Shown: in pieces, positions 44,845 to 53,700 of the stretch
Layout: each line of letters starts with the position of its first letter
Position numbering within the stretch: position 1 is the stretch's first letter
Origin: Pantoea sp. A4
GTDB lineage: Bacteria > Pseudomonadota > Gammaproteobacteria > Enterobacterales > Enterobacteriaceae
NCBI RefSeq assembly: GCF_000295955.2
Contig: NZ_ALXE01000039.1
Coordinates: forward strand, 114,254 to 178,253
Direction of reading: 5' to 3'
Length of the DNA stretch: 64,000 nucleotides
Notes under the pieces: generated by a model
What the model was told of the DNA's origin: nothing
Databases searched by the model: none
The model's input: the letters and a program-made list of their open reading frames with translations, nothing else
Position numbers and translations under genes: made by a program

Positions 44845-46305
44845 TTAGGGCGAAATTTCCTCAAGGCGGCGGTTAAGCGTTCTTGGCCCAAAGATACCTA
44901 TAGTGAAAACGACAATCGCCATGGCGAATGAGATCAAAAGGAAGACTCCGTTAACGCCTGCTTCATGCAGGATCCAGGAGATAGTAAAGCCAGATAACAT
45001 GCCGCTAATGCGACTGACGGAGTAGACCATCCCAATCGCTTTCGCGCGGAAGCGGGTTGGGAACAACTCAGCCTGATAAGTACGGTATGAAAACGTCATG
45101 CAGGTACTGGCGAGGGACAACAGCAGGCCCAGAACAACCAGCATCGCGGCCTGCGACTGCCAGGAGAACACGGTGCCAACAATGGCGATGGCGAGGGCCG
45201 AACCGCTGACCAGCCACTTACGTTCAATTTTGTCGGCAAACATCATCGCGATCAGCGGGCCCAGTGGGCTAGCAAACGCGATCACAAACGAATAGAGCAG
45301 GCTATGCGTGAAGTTCACGCCTTTCATTGCCAGCAGCGTTGGGATCCAGCTAGCAAAGCCGTAGTAACCAATCGACTGGAAGAAGTTGAAGACCAACAGC
45401 ATGATGGTGCGACGGCGATAAGGCGCACGCCACATCTCATTTTTGACACCCGGTTTGGCCACTTCAACGGGAATGATGTCACTGGCAAGCACTTCTGGCA
45501 GTGGTTCACCCGTAGACTTCATCACTTTCGCTTCCAGGCGGCGCACGACGTCTTCGGCTTCTTTGTAGCGCTCTTTCTGCACCAGCCAGCGTGGACTTTC
45601 TGGCAGGCCCATACGGATCAACCAGACCACAACGGCGCCCACACAGCCAAACAGCACAACCCAGCGCCAGCCCGTCAACCCCATCGGCGCGAGGGGAACC
45701 AACTGCCAGGAAAGGAACGCAATGGTAGGAATGGAGGTGTACTGGATAGCCTGCACAAACGCATAGGAACGGCCACGCAGGCGTGCCGGGATAAATTCCG
45801 ACACGTAGGCGTCAATCGTCACCAGCTCGGCACCGACACCAATCCCCGAAATGACACGCCAGAACACAATGGCGTAGGGATCGTGCTGGAATGCCATAAT
45901 GCCGCTGGCGATGGCATACACCAGCAGGGCAATGACAAAGACTTTACGGCGACCGATACGATCGGCAAGGTTGGCAATCAGTAAGGTGCCGACAAAGACC
46001 CCAAGGAACATGGCGGCAACAAAGGCCCCCAGGCTGGTCAGGTCAAAAAAGCTATGGCTCTGGTGACTAAAAATTCCCTCACGTACCATGCCCGGTCCGA
46101 CATAGGCGGTCAGGAAAACATCATACAACTCAAACCAGCCTCCCAACGCCAGGGCGCAAATGATCAACCACACTGGGCGGGCAGAAGGTAAGCGTTCGAG
46201 CCGTGCGGAAAGATGAGCGCCGAAGGTACGGCGCTCCTCTGACGACATGTTCTCACGCCAACTCATTGGAGGGGGTAATGACGTGCTCACAGTTTTTTTT
46301 AACAT
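44845..46305 (-). CDS. MFS transporter for sugar acids (sugar porter-like)
   Basis: A 486-residue inner-membrane symporter with twelve helices. The motifs NLADRIGRRKVFVIALL (loop 2-3), RVISGIGVGAELVTIDAYVSEFIPARLRGR and LPESPRWLVQKERYKEAEDVV are those of sugar-porter-like MFS proteins. A long hydrophilic N-terminus precedes the first helix. The ATG at 46305 is used; an upstream in-frame ATG at 46320 is less supported. It is third in the operon behind the dehydrogenase and RraA-like aldolase, so it probably imports their substrate. Confidence 0.87.
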   Translation of the reverse strand: MLKKTVSTSLPPPMSWRENMSSEERRTFGAHLSARLERLPSARPVWLIICALALGGWFELYDVFLTAYVGPGMVREGIFSHQSHSFFDLTSLGAFVAAMFLGVFVGTLLIANLADRIGRRKVFVIALLVYAIASGIMAFQHDPYAIVFWRVISGIGVGAELVTIDAYVSEFIPARLRGRSYAFVQAIQYTSIPTIAFLSWQLVPLAPMGLTGWRWVVLFGCVGAVVVWLIRMGLPESPRWLVQKERYKEAEDVVRRLEAKVMKSTGEPLPEVLASDIIPVEVAKPGVKNEMWRAPYRRRTIMLLVFNFFQSIGYYGFASWIPTLLAMKGVNFTHSLLYSFVIAFASPLGPLIAMMFADKIERKWLVSGSALAIAIVGTVFSWQSQAAMLVVLGLLLSLASTCMTFSYRTYQAELFPTRFRAKAIGMVYSVSRISGMLSGFTISWILHEAGVNGVFLLISFAMAIVVFTIGIFGPRTLNRRLEEISP

Positions 46306-46355
46306 CGTAGGGTACTCCAATGGTCTTTTATGGTTATTGGCATGGAACTACGGTT

Positions 46356-47048
46356 TTACAGCGGGCAGCCTTTTGCACGCAGAATGGCGTTAAAACGCTC
46401 AGGATCTGCGGTTCCAGACTGGTTGCTGGCGCGAATTTTCTCTTCGCGCTGTGCGTGTTGCTGTACGCGCGGCAGCACGGTGTCGAGCTGATCCTGAGGA
46501 ATAACAATCACGCCATCGGCATCGGCCACAATCAGGTCGCCAGGGGCAACGATCATGCCTGCGCAGCTGATGGTGGTGTTGACTTCACCTGGGCCATCTT
46601 TTGACGGGCCGCGCAGGGTGTTGCCTACGGCCCAGCAAGAGATGCCGCCTTCTGCCCATTCGTTCAGGTCACGAACGGCACCATTCACCACGAAACCGGC
46701 GATTTTTTTGGTCTGCGCGGAGGTACGCATCAGGCCACCGATCAGCGCTTGAGTCAGATCACCGGAACCATCAATAACGATGACATCACCTGGCTGAGCC
46801 AGCTCAATGGCTTTGTGGATCATCAGGTTATCGCCTGGGCGCACTTTCACCGTCAGGGCTGGGCCACACAGCACCAGCTCAGGATCATTGTGATACGGCT
46901 TCAGGCCTAAAGCGGCGTTACTACGTCCCATGCAGTCACCAATGTTGGCTGCCGGGAGTTTGCGGAAGGCTTCAATGATGGCGGTATCGATTTTCGCGCC
47001 GCGTTCACCGATGAAATAGCCTGCTGGCCAGTCGCTACGATTTGACAT
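46356..47048 (-). CDS. RraA-family oxo-acid aldolase
   Basis: A 230-residue protein of the RraA/HMG aldolase family. These class II enzymes cleave 4-hydroxy-4-methyl-2-oxoglutarate or 4-carboxy-4-hydroxy-2-oxoadipate to pyruvate and another acid. The catalytic signature G-X20-R-D-X2-E is present (Gly105, Arg126, Asp127, Glu130 in AVRDLNEW). The family core IGGLMRTSAQTKKIAGFVVNG is also visible. It starts three bases after the dehydrogenase stop. The alternative, an RNase E inhibitor-like RraA, is less likely in this operon. Confidence 0.85.
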   Translation of the reverse strand: MSNRSDWPAGYFIGERGAKIDTAIIEAFRKLPAANIGDCMGRSNAALGLKPYHNDPELVLCGPALTVKVRPGDNLMIHKAIELAQPGDVIVIDGSGDLTQALIGGLMRTSAQTKKIAGFVVNGAVRDLNEWAEGGISCWAVGNTLRGPSKDGPGEVNTTISCAGMIVAPGDLIVADADGVIVIPQDQLDTVLPRVQQHAQREEKIRASNQSGTADPERFNAILRAKGCPL

Positions 47049-47051
47049 GAT

Positions 47052-48029
47052 TTACTCCTTGTTGAGCACCTGCGGATTGACGCAGGCAAAACGGTTGATT
47101 TGTTTCGCATCCAGCCACTCCAGACACTGACGAGCAGCGCTATGTGCCACAGCATCCAACGCCTGTGGCGTTGAACCGCCAATGTGTGGCGTGATGATGA
47201 CCTGAGGCAGTGCACGGAAGGGGTGATCGGCCGCCAGCGGTTCTTTCGCTACCGTATCCAGGGCAGCAGCACGCAGATGACCGCTTTCCAGCGCGGCCGC
47301 AAGTGCAGCTTCATCAATCAATTCGCCACGTGCGGTATTGATAATGATTGCGCCCGCAGGCAGCAGTGCCAGGGTGGTGGCATTGATCATCAGACGGGTT
47401 TTATCGTTGACGGGGCAGTGCAGACTGAATACGTCGGACTGCTCCAATAAGGCTTCCAGCGTATTGCAGCGGCGCACTTCGCCCGTATCACGATCGGCTG
47501 GCAGGGCAGGATCGAAAAACGCCACGTTCATACCGATTGCCTGAGCAATACGCGCCACGCGACGACCGATTTCGCCAAAGCCGACCAGGCCAAGGGTTTT
47601 GCCTTGCAGCTCTTCGCCGTCACCGGTCCGCGTCCAGCGACCCTGTGCCACTTCCTGTTGGAAGTAAGGCAAGCGGCGTGAAGCATCCAGCATCAGGGCA
47701 ATGGTCAGTTCTGCCACTGACTGAGCGTTGGTGGCTGGGGTGGTCAATACCGGAATGCCGCGCTCGCTGGCTGCATTAACATCGATATTGGTCACACCTA
47801 CACCGTGCTTACAGATGATTTGCAGGGATGGACAGGCATTGATCGCGGTCGCGGTGAGGTCGACGGTACGCGAAATCACGGCGTCATACTCCGTATTCGC
47901 CATCCGACGTTCCACTTCCTGTGGATCGTTAGCGTTGTCGAGATAGTCCACTTCACACCCAGCCTCTGCCAGAATCTTCTGGCCGCCGTGGCCGAGGGTG
48001 GTGGTGGTGACAAGAAAGCGATAAGCCAT
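47052..48029 (-). CDS. D-2-hydroxyacid dehydrogenase
   Basis: A 325-residue NAD(P)-dependent dehydrogenase of the PGDH/GhrB type. The cofactor motif is LGLVGFGEIGRRVARIAQAIG. The catalytic Arg, Glu and His occur in NTARGELIDEAALA, DTVAKEPLA and TPHIGGST. It is first in the operon with an RraA-like aldolase, an MFS transporter and a Yellow-like protein, so it probably oxidises a sugar-derived hydroxyacid. The specific substrate is not evident. Confidence 0.9.
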   Translation of the reverse strand: MAYRFLVTTTTLGHGGQKILAEAGCEVDYLDNANDPQEVERRMANTEYDAVISRTVDLTATAINACPSLQIICKHGVGVTNIDVNAASERGIPVLTTPATNAQSVAELTIALMLDASRRLPYFQQEVAQGRWTRTGDGEELQGKTLGLVGFGEIGRRVARIAQAIGMNVAFFDPALPADRDTGEVRRCNTLEALLEQSDVFSLHCPVNDKTRLMINATTLALLPAGAIIINTARGELIDEAALAAALESGHLRAAALDTVAKEPLAADHPFRALPQVIITPHIGGSTPQALDAVAHSAARQCLEWLDAKQINRFACVNPQVLNKE

Positions 48030-48510
48030 GTTGTTTCTCCGGTGTTAATTTCGCTTATCCTGGCACCGGATATCGATAAAAAGTATTCACGTAAATTTAT
48101 TAATACATTCCTGGTGGGAATGTGATTGGCGAATTAAAACTTTTAAACATAGTCCTGATTCTTTACGTCTGCCTGATGAATCAAAATCGCTGCGCGTAAG
48201 CGCCTGTACTGGCTGGAGAGTGTTTCATTCGCGCCAGAAATCTGAGGTATTTCCTACGGTTCTCTGAGGCCCGTTGGGTTTTCCTCTGCTGACAATTCCT
48301 CTGCGATCTTTGTGAACTGGCTCAAAAATTCCCATCCACTCTGTCGATGTATTCAAAAAATCTAACCTGTTTCAGTGGGTTATAGCCAGTGACTTTAAAG
48401 GTTTCCGAATGTTAACAGGCGTTACTTACCGCACGAAATGGTAAAACTGATTAACCATTTAAAATGTACTGTTTGGTTCATTAACAACTACATTTCATTT
48501 TGGTCACATC
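48030..48510. other. Divergent control region of the sugar-acid operon and sugar dehydrogenase cluster
   Basis: This 481-base gap carries promoters for both divergent units. Inverted repeats are ACATTCC-N5-GGAATGT (48105-48123) and AATGGT-N11-ACCATT (48437-48459). They are plausible regulator sites, but no owner can be assigned. No gene or RNA was recognised. Confidence 0.5.
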
Positions 48511-48909
48511 ATGTCTCATTCCAAGGATGCTCTCGCTGTAGCAAGTCGTTTCATGGCTGTTGGATTGTTTTTCGCTTCAGGTGTCGACAAGATTGCGCAC
48601 TATGCTGACAACGTGCAGTTGATGGCGACGAACAACGTACCTGCCTTCTTTTTACCCCTGGTGATCTTGCTGGAAGTCGGCGGCGGTATCGCCATCGCCC
48701 TCGGATTCCTGACCCGCTTCACCTCGGTGTTCATGGCTGTTTTCTCTGTGGTTGCAGGCTTCCTGTTCTACCAGGGATACAGTCACGCCCATCTGATGGT
48801 CTGGCTGAAAAACATCTCCTGCGCGGCGGGCTTCTTGCTGCTTTGCCTTAACGGCAGCGGGAAATGGAGTATCGACCATCTTATCCAGCGCCGTTTCGCC
48901 AAAGCCTGA
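48511..48909 (+). CDS. DoxX-family membrane protein
   Basis: A 132-residue protein with four membrane helices and the DoxX pattern AVGLFFASGVDKIAHYADNV near the start, then LPLVILLEVGGGIAIALGFLTRFTSVFMAVFSVV. DoxX proteins accompany membrane electron-transfer chains and thiol/redox defence. Here it is first in the sugar dehydrogenase cluster and could connect it to the quinone pool (inference). Confidence 0.85.
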   Translation: MSHSKDALAVASRFMAVGLFFASGVDKIAHYADNVQLMATNNVPAFFLPLVILLEVGGGIAIALGFLTRFTSVFMAVFSVVAGFLFYQGYSHAHLMVWLKNISCAAGFLLLCLNGSGKWSIDHLIQRRFAKA

Positions 48910-48956
48910 CGAACACGCTTACTTTTTGAATCACTTTCCTCTAATCAGGTGAACTT

Positions 48957-49433
48957 ATGAAACTGCTTCCAACTGCACTGCTGTGCAGCGGTCTGATCTG
49001 TGCCTGCGCACAGGCTGCTGAACCTGCTACTCAAATCTCAACGCTGAATCACCAACAGGCGCAGCGCCTGCTGGACAAAGCGGAACAGATTATTCGTTCT
49101 CACCACCTTGGCGGCGCTATCGCGGTCGTCGATCCAGCCGGACAGCTGATCACCTATGACCGTCTGGACGGTGCAACCCTGGCAAATGCTGAGCTGGCGC
49201 CGAAAAAAGCGCACGCTGCTGTGGCGTTTGGTGCTTCCACTGAGAGCTTCCAGCAAAAAATTGCCGCCGGTAACGTGGCGATGTTAGGCAACCCGGTGGT
49301 GGTACCACTGCCAGGCGGTGAGCCAGTCAAGCTTAACGGCGTGGTCGTGGGCGCGATTGGTGTCAGCACGCCAGATGGCGCTGTAGATGCCGAAGCGGCG
49401 AAAGGGGCACTCTCTGCCCTGAATGCAGGCTAG
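48957..49433 (+). CDS. HbpS/GlcG-family periplasmic protein
   Basis: A 158-residue protein with a signal peptide ending CAQAA. The mature part has the GlcG/HbpS fold: LDKAEQIIRSHHLGGAIAVVDPAGQLITYDRLDGA, KAHAAVAFGAST and PVVVPLPGGEPV followed by a repeat-like GAIGVSTPDG. HbpS-type proteins bind haem or other cofactors. A second member closes the same cluster, so both may serve maturation of the cytochrome or flavoprotein (inference). Confidence 0.85.
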   Translation: MKLLPTALLCSGLICACAQAAEPATQISTLNHQQAQRLLDKAEQIIRSHHLGGAIAVVDPAGQLITYDRLDGATLANAELAPKKAHAAVAFGASTESFQQKIAAGNVAMLGNPVVVPLPGGEPVKLNGVVVGAIGVSTPDGAVDAEAAKGALSALNAG

Positions 49434-49443
49434 CGGAGTCACC

Positions 49444-50103
49444 ATGGACAGAAGACATTTTCTGCAAATGATGCTGGCTGCGCCACTCATTGTCTCTATC
49501 CCGTTGAACGCTGCTTTTGCGGCGTCTGCGGATGCTGAACCTCAGGCGGCACTGTTGCGTGCGAGTGAGTTATTAACTGGTCGTCGTGGTCTTGATCCGG
49601 CGATTACAACGCGCTTATGGCAGCTGCTGGTGGATAAGGATGCCAGTTTCCCGGCTCAGTTAACACGCCTGATCGGCAACCTTACAGCACTGAAAACAGA
49701 AGATCGTGAGGCCATCGTCGGCCATCTCGATGATGAAGACGTGAAAACCGCGCTCACCATTATTTCACCGTGGTATCTCGGTTACACCGGTAACCCTTCG
49801 ACCACCAAAGCCGTGGACGATGCGCACTTTGTGACGTTCCTGTCAGCGCTGATGTATGAGCCGACCAGCGATCACACCATTCGTCCCACCTACGCTCGCG
49901 CGGGGGGAGACTATTGGGTTGAAGTGCCAAAAGGGGTCACTGCACCGGCAATGCCGGAAAACATCCGTGAATGGGGTGATAAATCTCCGCAGGCAGCACC
50001 AACCATTCGTGAACCAGAAGAGCCCTGGTTACTGATGGTGCAAGGCAAAGCGCGTACCCTGGCAGAAGCCCAGGACATGATTGCTCATAAAAAAACTGCA
50101 TAA
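49444..50103 (+). CDS. Sugar dehydrogenase small subunit (gluconate 2-dehydrogenase subunit 3-like)
   Basis: A 219-residue protein beginning MDRRHFLQMMLAAPLIVSI, a twin-Arg-like signal peptide; the ATG at 49444 is preferred because the earlier frame start lacks this signal. The body follows the small subunit of fructose/sorbitol/gluconate dehydrogenase complexes: DLYWVEVP-like GDYWVEVPKGV, and WYLGYTGN. In these complexes it is needed to export the folded FAD subunit through Tat. It precedes the large subunit by 25 bases. Confidence 0.82.
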   Translation: MDRRHFLQMMLAAPLIVSIPLNAAFAASADAEPQAALLRASELLTGRRGLDPAITTRLWQLLVDKDASFPAQLTRLIGNLTALKTEDREAIVGHLDDEDVKTALTIISPWYLGYTGNPSTTKAVDDAHFVTFLSALMYEPTSDHTIRPTYARAGGDYWVEVPKGVTAPAMPENIREWGDKSPQAAPTIREPEEPWLLMVQGKARTLAEAQDMIAHKKTA

Positions 50104-50128
50104 CAATAATTAAGCAAGGTAAAACACA

Positions 50129-51721
50129 ATGAGTGAATTTGATGCTGATGTCGTCATCATTGGCTCAGGCGCATTAGGTGCCAACGCAGCTTATCAGCTG
50201 GCTAAAGCGGGTAAGTCTGTGATCATGCTGGAAGCAGGGCCATACATTCCACGCTGGAAAGTGGTGGAAAACTACCGTAACGGTGCCAGTAAGCGTAACT
50301 GGTGTACGCCATATCCTAACTTGCCTTGGGCACCCAACTCCTACACCGATGGCTACATTGATGCCAAAGGCGATCCCGATTTTGCCTACGTCACCAGTTA
50401 TCTGCGTGTCGCAGGGGGCAGTACGCGTCACTGGGCCTCAGCGGCATGGCGCTTACTGCCGAATGACTTCAAGCTGAAAAGCGTCTACGGCGTCGGCCGC
50501 GACTGGCCATACCCGTATGAAGAGCTGGAGCCATGGTATGTGAAAGCTGAGCTGGAAGTGGGCGTAGTGGGTACCGGTCATGAAGACCAGAGTGGCCAGG
50601 GCCGTGGCCACTATCCACCGCGTTCGCAGGAGTATCCGCTGCCACCGGAAGGCAAGCCTTATATGGCGCAGCGTATGCAGGCGAAGCTGGGGCCGATGGG
50701 CTACCAGGTTATCCATGAACCGCACGGTCGTGTCTCACGTCCTTATGATGGCCGCCCGGCTTGCGCAGGTAACAACAACTGTGAACCGGTCTGCCCGATT
50801 GGGGCGATGTACTCCGGCGATATGCACGTTGATAAAGCGGTGGCGCTGGGCGTTGACCTGCGTACCGAATGTGTTGCATGGAAAATCGAAAAAGGCGCGG
50901 ACAATAAAATTGTCTCGATCACCTATCGTGAACCCAATGGTAAAGACACCCGCCTGACCGCCAAAATCTTTGTCGTTGCCGCACATGGACTGGAAACGCC
51001 AAAACTGCTGCTGATGAATGACATCGCCAACAGTTCCGATCAGGTGGGACGTAATCTGATGGACCATACCGGCCTGAGTCTGACCTTCCTGGCCGATGAG
51101 CCGCTCTGGACAGGACGTGGTTCGGTACAGCATGGTTGCATCGCTAACCGCCGTGATGAGCCAAGCCGTGCGCAACACTCTGCGATTCGTTACTCACTGC
51201 GTAATCTGGTGCCTAACGTTGATGTTACCGCACCTTTGCTGAAGCAGGGCCTGATGGGTAAAGCGCTGGAAGATGCGATCTACGATCGTGCCTCACGCAT
51301 CATGAACATCAGTACCATGAGTGAAACCTTACCCAGCCCAACCAACCGTGTCGTGCCAAGTAAAGACCGCAAGGACTCCATTGGCCTGCCGATGCTCGAC
51401 GTACACTATCACCTGGATGATTATGTGCGCGGGATGCGTCCTCAGGCGTACAAAGACTTTGCGAACTTCCTTCAGGCGTTCAATGGCGAAGTGATTGAAG
51501 CGCCGACCGGCTGGCGTAACCAGTACCACATTATGGGTACGGTGATCATGGGGGACAATCCGAAGGATTCGGTGGTGGATAAAGATATGCGCACCTGGGA
51601 TCACCCGAACCTGTTCCTGGCAACTACCGGTGTCATGCCGACGTCTGCCACTGTGAACCCAACGCTGACCGGTATCGCCCTGTCACTGCGTATGGCTGAC
51701 ACCATCATCCGGGAGATTTGA
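50129..51721 (+). CDS. FAD/Fe-S sugar or sugar-acid dehydrogenase large subunit (GMC family)
   Basis: A 530-residue GMC flavoprotein. The FAD motif is VVIIGSGALGANAAYQLAKAG. A Cys cluster CAGNNNCEPVCPIGA marks the [3Fe-4S]-containing periplasmic dehydrogenases such as fructose, sorbitol, gluconate and 2-ketogluconate dehydrogenases. The C-terminal GMC block has YHIMGTVIMG and TGVMPTSATVNPTLTGIALSL with catalytic His and Asn. It has no signal peptide and should ride with the small subunit through Tat. Gluconate or 2-ketogluconate is the likely substrate class in these bacteria (inference). Confidence 0.9.
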   Translation: MSEFDADVVIIGSGALGANAAYQLAKAGKSVIMLEAGPYIPRWKVVENYRNGASKRNWCTPYPNLPWAPNSYTDGYIDAKGDPDFAYVTSYLRVAGGSTRHWASAAWRLLPNDFKLKSVYGVGRDWPYPYEELEPWYVKAELEVGVVGTGHEDQSGQGRGHYPPRSQEYPLPPEGKPYMAQRMQAKLGPMGYQVIHEPHGRVSRPYDGRPACAGNNNCEPVCPIGAMYSGDMHVDKAVALGVDLRTECVAWKIEKGADNKIVSITYREPNGKDTRLTAKIFVVAAHGLETPKLLLMNDIANSSDQVGRNLMDHTGLSLTFLADEPLWTGRGSVQHGCIANRRDEPSRAQHSAIRYSLRNLVPNVDVTAPLLKQGLMGKALEDAIYDRASRIMNISTMSETLPSPTNRVVPSKDRKDSIGLPMLDVHYHLDDYVRGMRPQAYKDFANFLQAFNGEVIEAPTGWRNQYHIMGTVIMGDNPKDSVVDKDMRTWDHPNLFLATTGVMPTSATVNPTLTGIALSLRMADTIIREI

Positions 51722-51722
51722 C

Positions 51723-53129
51723 ATGAAACGCATCATGAATATTGCCCTGATGACGGCAGGACTGCTGTTGTCTGCTCACAGTGTCATGGCCGCAGACAGC
51801 GAAGCGTCAGCATCGCTGGTTAAGCGCGGTGAATATCTCGCTGTTGCGGGTGACTGCTCTGCCTGTCACCGCAACCCGCAGAGTGGTAAGCCGTTCTCCG
51901 GTGGCTTCGCTATTCAGTCACCCATGGGGATGATTTACGGTTCAAATATCACGCCATCCAAAACGGCCGGTATTGGTAACTACAGTCTGGCAGATTTCAC
52001 GGCGGTTATGCGTGAAGGTAAAGCACCGGGTAATCACTTCCTGTATCCAGCAATGCCTTACACCGCATTTGCGGGGATGTCCGATGATGATCTGCACGCG
52101 CTCTATTCCTATCTGATGTTGGGTGTTCCAGCGGATGATCATGCAGCGCCAGAAACTTCACTGCCATTCCCGTTCTCTTTCCGTCCGGTGATGTTCTTCT
52201 GGAACATGCTGTATCTGGATAAAACAGCGGTGAAAGGCAGCGATGCCCCAGCGGGCAGTGCGGATCGTGGTGAATATCTGGTGAAAACCCTGGCTCACTG
52301 CTCCACCTGTCACACCCCGCGTGATGGCATGATGGGTGAAGAGAACGCTCGCTTCCTTGGCGGTGGTAAAGTCGGTAGCTGGACAGCGCCGAACATTACG
52401 CCGGATGTCCACTCGGGCATTGGTAGCTGGAGTGAAGACGAGATCGTTACCTATCTACGTACAGGTGCGCTGCACGGTAAAGCGATCGCCAGTGGTGAAA
52501 TGGGTACCGCAGTGCAGAACTCGTTCTCACACCTTGATCAAAGCGATCTGCAGGCCATGGCTCACTACCTGAAACAGGTTCCGGCAATCAGCACCACCGA
52601 TCGTCAGGCCCCGGCTCAGGCACCCCAGCCAACGCCAATCTCGGCTGTAGAGACCGGCATGCGTAACACCATTGAAGACTATGTTTCCGGCAAAGAGATG
52701 AGCGGAGCACAGCTTTACAACGGTGCCTGCGCCGCCTGTCATGCCGCAGATGGTCGCGGTACGCATGATGCGCAAACCTTCTTCCCGTCACTGGTGGGTT
52801 CATCAGCCGTGGTCTCACCTGACCCGTCTAACCTGATCATGACCATCGCGGAAGGGGTCAACCGTAACACGGCTGAGGGTCATGCCTTCATGCCGACCTT
52901 TAAAGAACAGTTCACAACAGAAGAACTGACAAAAGTGGCGAACTATGTGTCCGTCACCTTTGGCAACCCGGCCCATGTTATCACCGAAGCGGATGTTAAG
53001 CAGACGCTGCAAGGCGACAGCGGTAGCTGGCTGATTCGCTACGCTGGCGTGATGGCATGGTGTGGGATTGCTATCGCATTTGTACTGGTGCTGTGGGTTA
53101 TTTTCACGCTGCGTCGCCGACGCGCGTAA
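51723..53129 (+). CDS. Triheme cytochrome c subunit of the sugar dehydrogenase
   Basis: A 468-residue membrane-anchored cytochrome with a signal peptide ending SVMA. Three CxxCH haem motifs occur: CSACH (45-49), CSTCH (about 193) and CAACH (about 335). A C-terminal anchor follows (WCGIAIAFVLVLWVIF, then RRRRA). It passes electrons from the FAD subunit to ubiquinone. It starts one base after the large-subunit stop. Confidence 0.92.
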   Translation: MKRIMNIALMTAGLLLSAHSVMAADSEASASLVKRGEYLAVAGDCSACHRNPQSGKPFSGGFAIQSPMGMIYGSNITPSKTAGIGNYSLADFTAVMREGKAPGNHFLYPAMPYTAFAGMSDDDLHALYSYLMLGVPADDHAAPETSLPFPFSFRPVMFFWNMLYLDKTAVKGSDAPAGSADRGEYLVKTLAHCSTCHTPRDGMMGEENARFLGGGKVGSWTAPNITPDVHSGIGSWSEDEIVTYLRTGALHGKAIASGEMGTAVQNSFSHLDQSDLQAMAHYLKQVPAISTTDRQAPAQAPQPTPISAVETGMRNTIEDYVSGKEMSGAQLYNGACAACHAADGRGTHDAQTFFPSLVGSSAVVSPDPSNLIMTIAEGVNRNTAEGHAFMPTFKEQFTTEELTKVANYVSVTFGNPAHVITEADVKQTLQGDSGSWLIRYAGVMAWCGIAIAFVLVLWVIFTLRRRRA

Positions 53130-53134
53130 TCTCC

Positions 53135-53153
53135 CGGGCCGCCTGGCGGCCCG
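53135..53153 (+). other. Intercistronic hairpin
   Basis: CGGGCCGC-CTG-GCGGCCCG is an eight-base-pair GC stem between the cytochrome gene and the second HbpS-like gene. It has no T run, so it is more likely an mRNA stability or attenuation element than a full terminator. Confidence 0.5.
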
Positions 53154-53175
53154 TTAGTTAACAAGGAATTGAACA

Positions 53176-53646
53176 ATGAAAAAATTACTCTCTCTGGCGG
53201 TGTTGACTGCAGGTTTGTTCGGCGGAGTGGCAGCTCATGCAACCACCACCCAGACTATCCTGACACAAAGTGATGCACAGAAACTGATCGTGGCAGCGAA
53301 AGATAAAGCCCATGAACTCAAAGCCAATGTCTGCATCGCAGTATTGGATCAGGCGGGTCAACTGCTGGCGTTTGAGCGCATGGACAATGCACCTGTGGGT
53401 TGTATTGACTCTTCCATCCTGAAAGGTCGTGCGGCGGCGTTGTATCGCACGCCAACCGACAAATATATGGATCGTGCGAACGGCAAAGAGCCTGCGATCG
53501 CTACCCTGCCAGGCGTGATCCCACTGGGCGGTGGTTCTCCGGTGGTTTACCAGCAGAATACCGTTATCGGTTCTGTTGGCGTGAGTGGTTCAGCGAACCC
53601 GAACGAAATCGCTATCGCGAAAGCGGCCAGCGACAGCTTTAAATAA
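53176..53646 (+). CDS. Second HbpS/GlcG-family periplasmic protein
   Basis: A 156-residue exported protein with signal MKKLLSLAVLTAGLFGGVA, cleaved near AHA. The fold blocks are CIAVLDQAGQLLAFERMDNAPVG, ILKGRAAALYRTPTDKY and PGVIPLGGGSPVVY. It is divergent from the first HbpS-like member at 48957 rather than a recent copy. A fresh ribosome-binding site and intergenic hairpin separate it from the cytochrome gene. It is last in the cluster. Confidence 0.85.
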   Translation: MKKLLSLAVLTAGLFGGVAAHATTTQTILTQSDAQKLIVAAKDKAHELKANVCIAVLDQAGQLLAFERMDNAPVGCIDSSILKGRAAALYRTPTDKYMDRANGKEPAIATLPGVIPLGGGSPVVYQQNTVIGSVGVSGSANPNEIAIAKAASDSFK

Positions 53647-53653
53647 GACGACG

Positions 53654-53683
53654 CGCAGGCCATGCGACTCCGCATGGCCTGCG
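53654..53683. terminator. Strong hairpin between convergent genes, probable bidirectional terminator
   Basis: CGCAGGCCATGCG, loop ACTC, CGCATGGCCTGCG give a perfect 13-base-pair stem between the second HbpS-like gene and the convergent LacI regulator. A T run is missing on both sides, so termination is plausible but not certain. Confidence 0.5.
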
Positions 53684-53700
53684 GTATCACCCCCGTTTAT

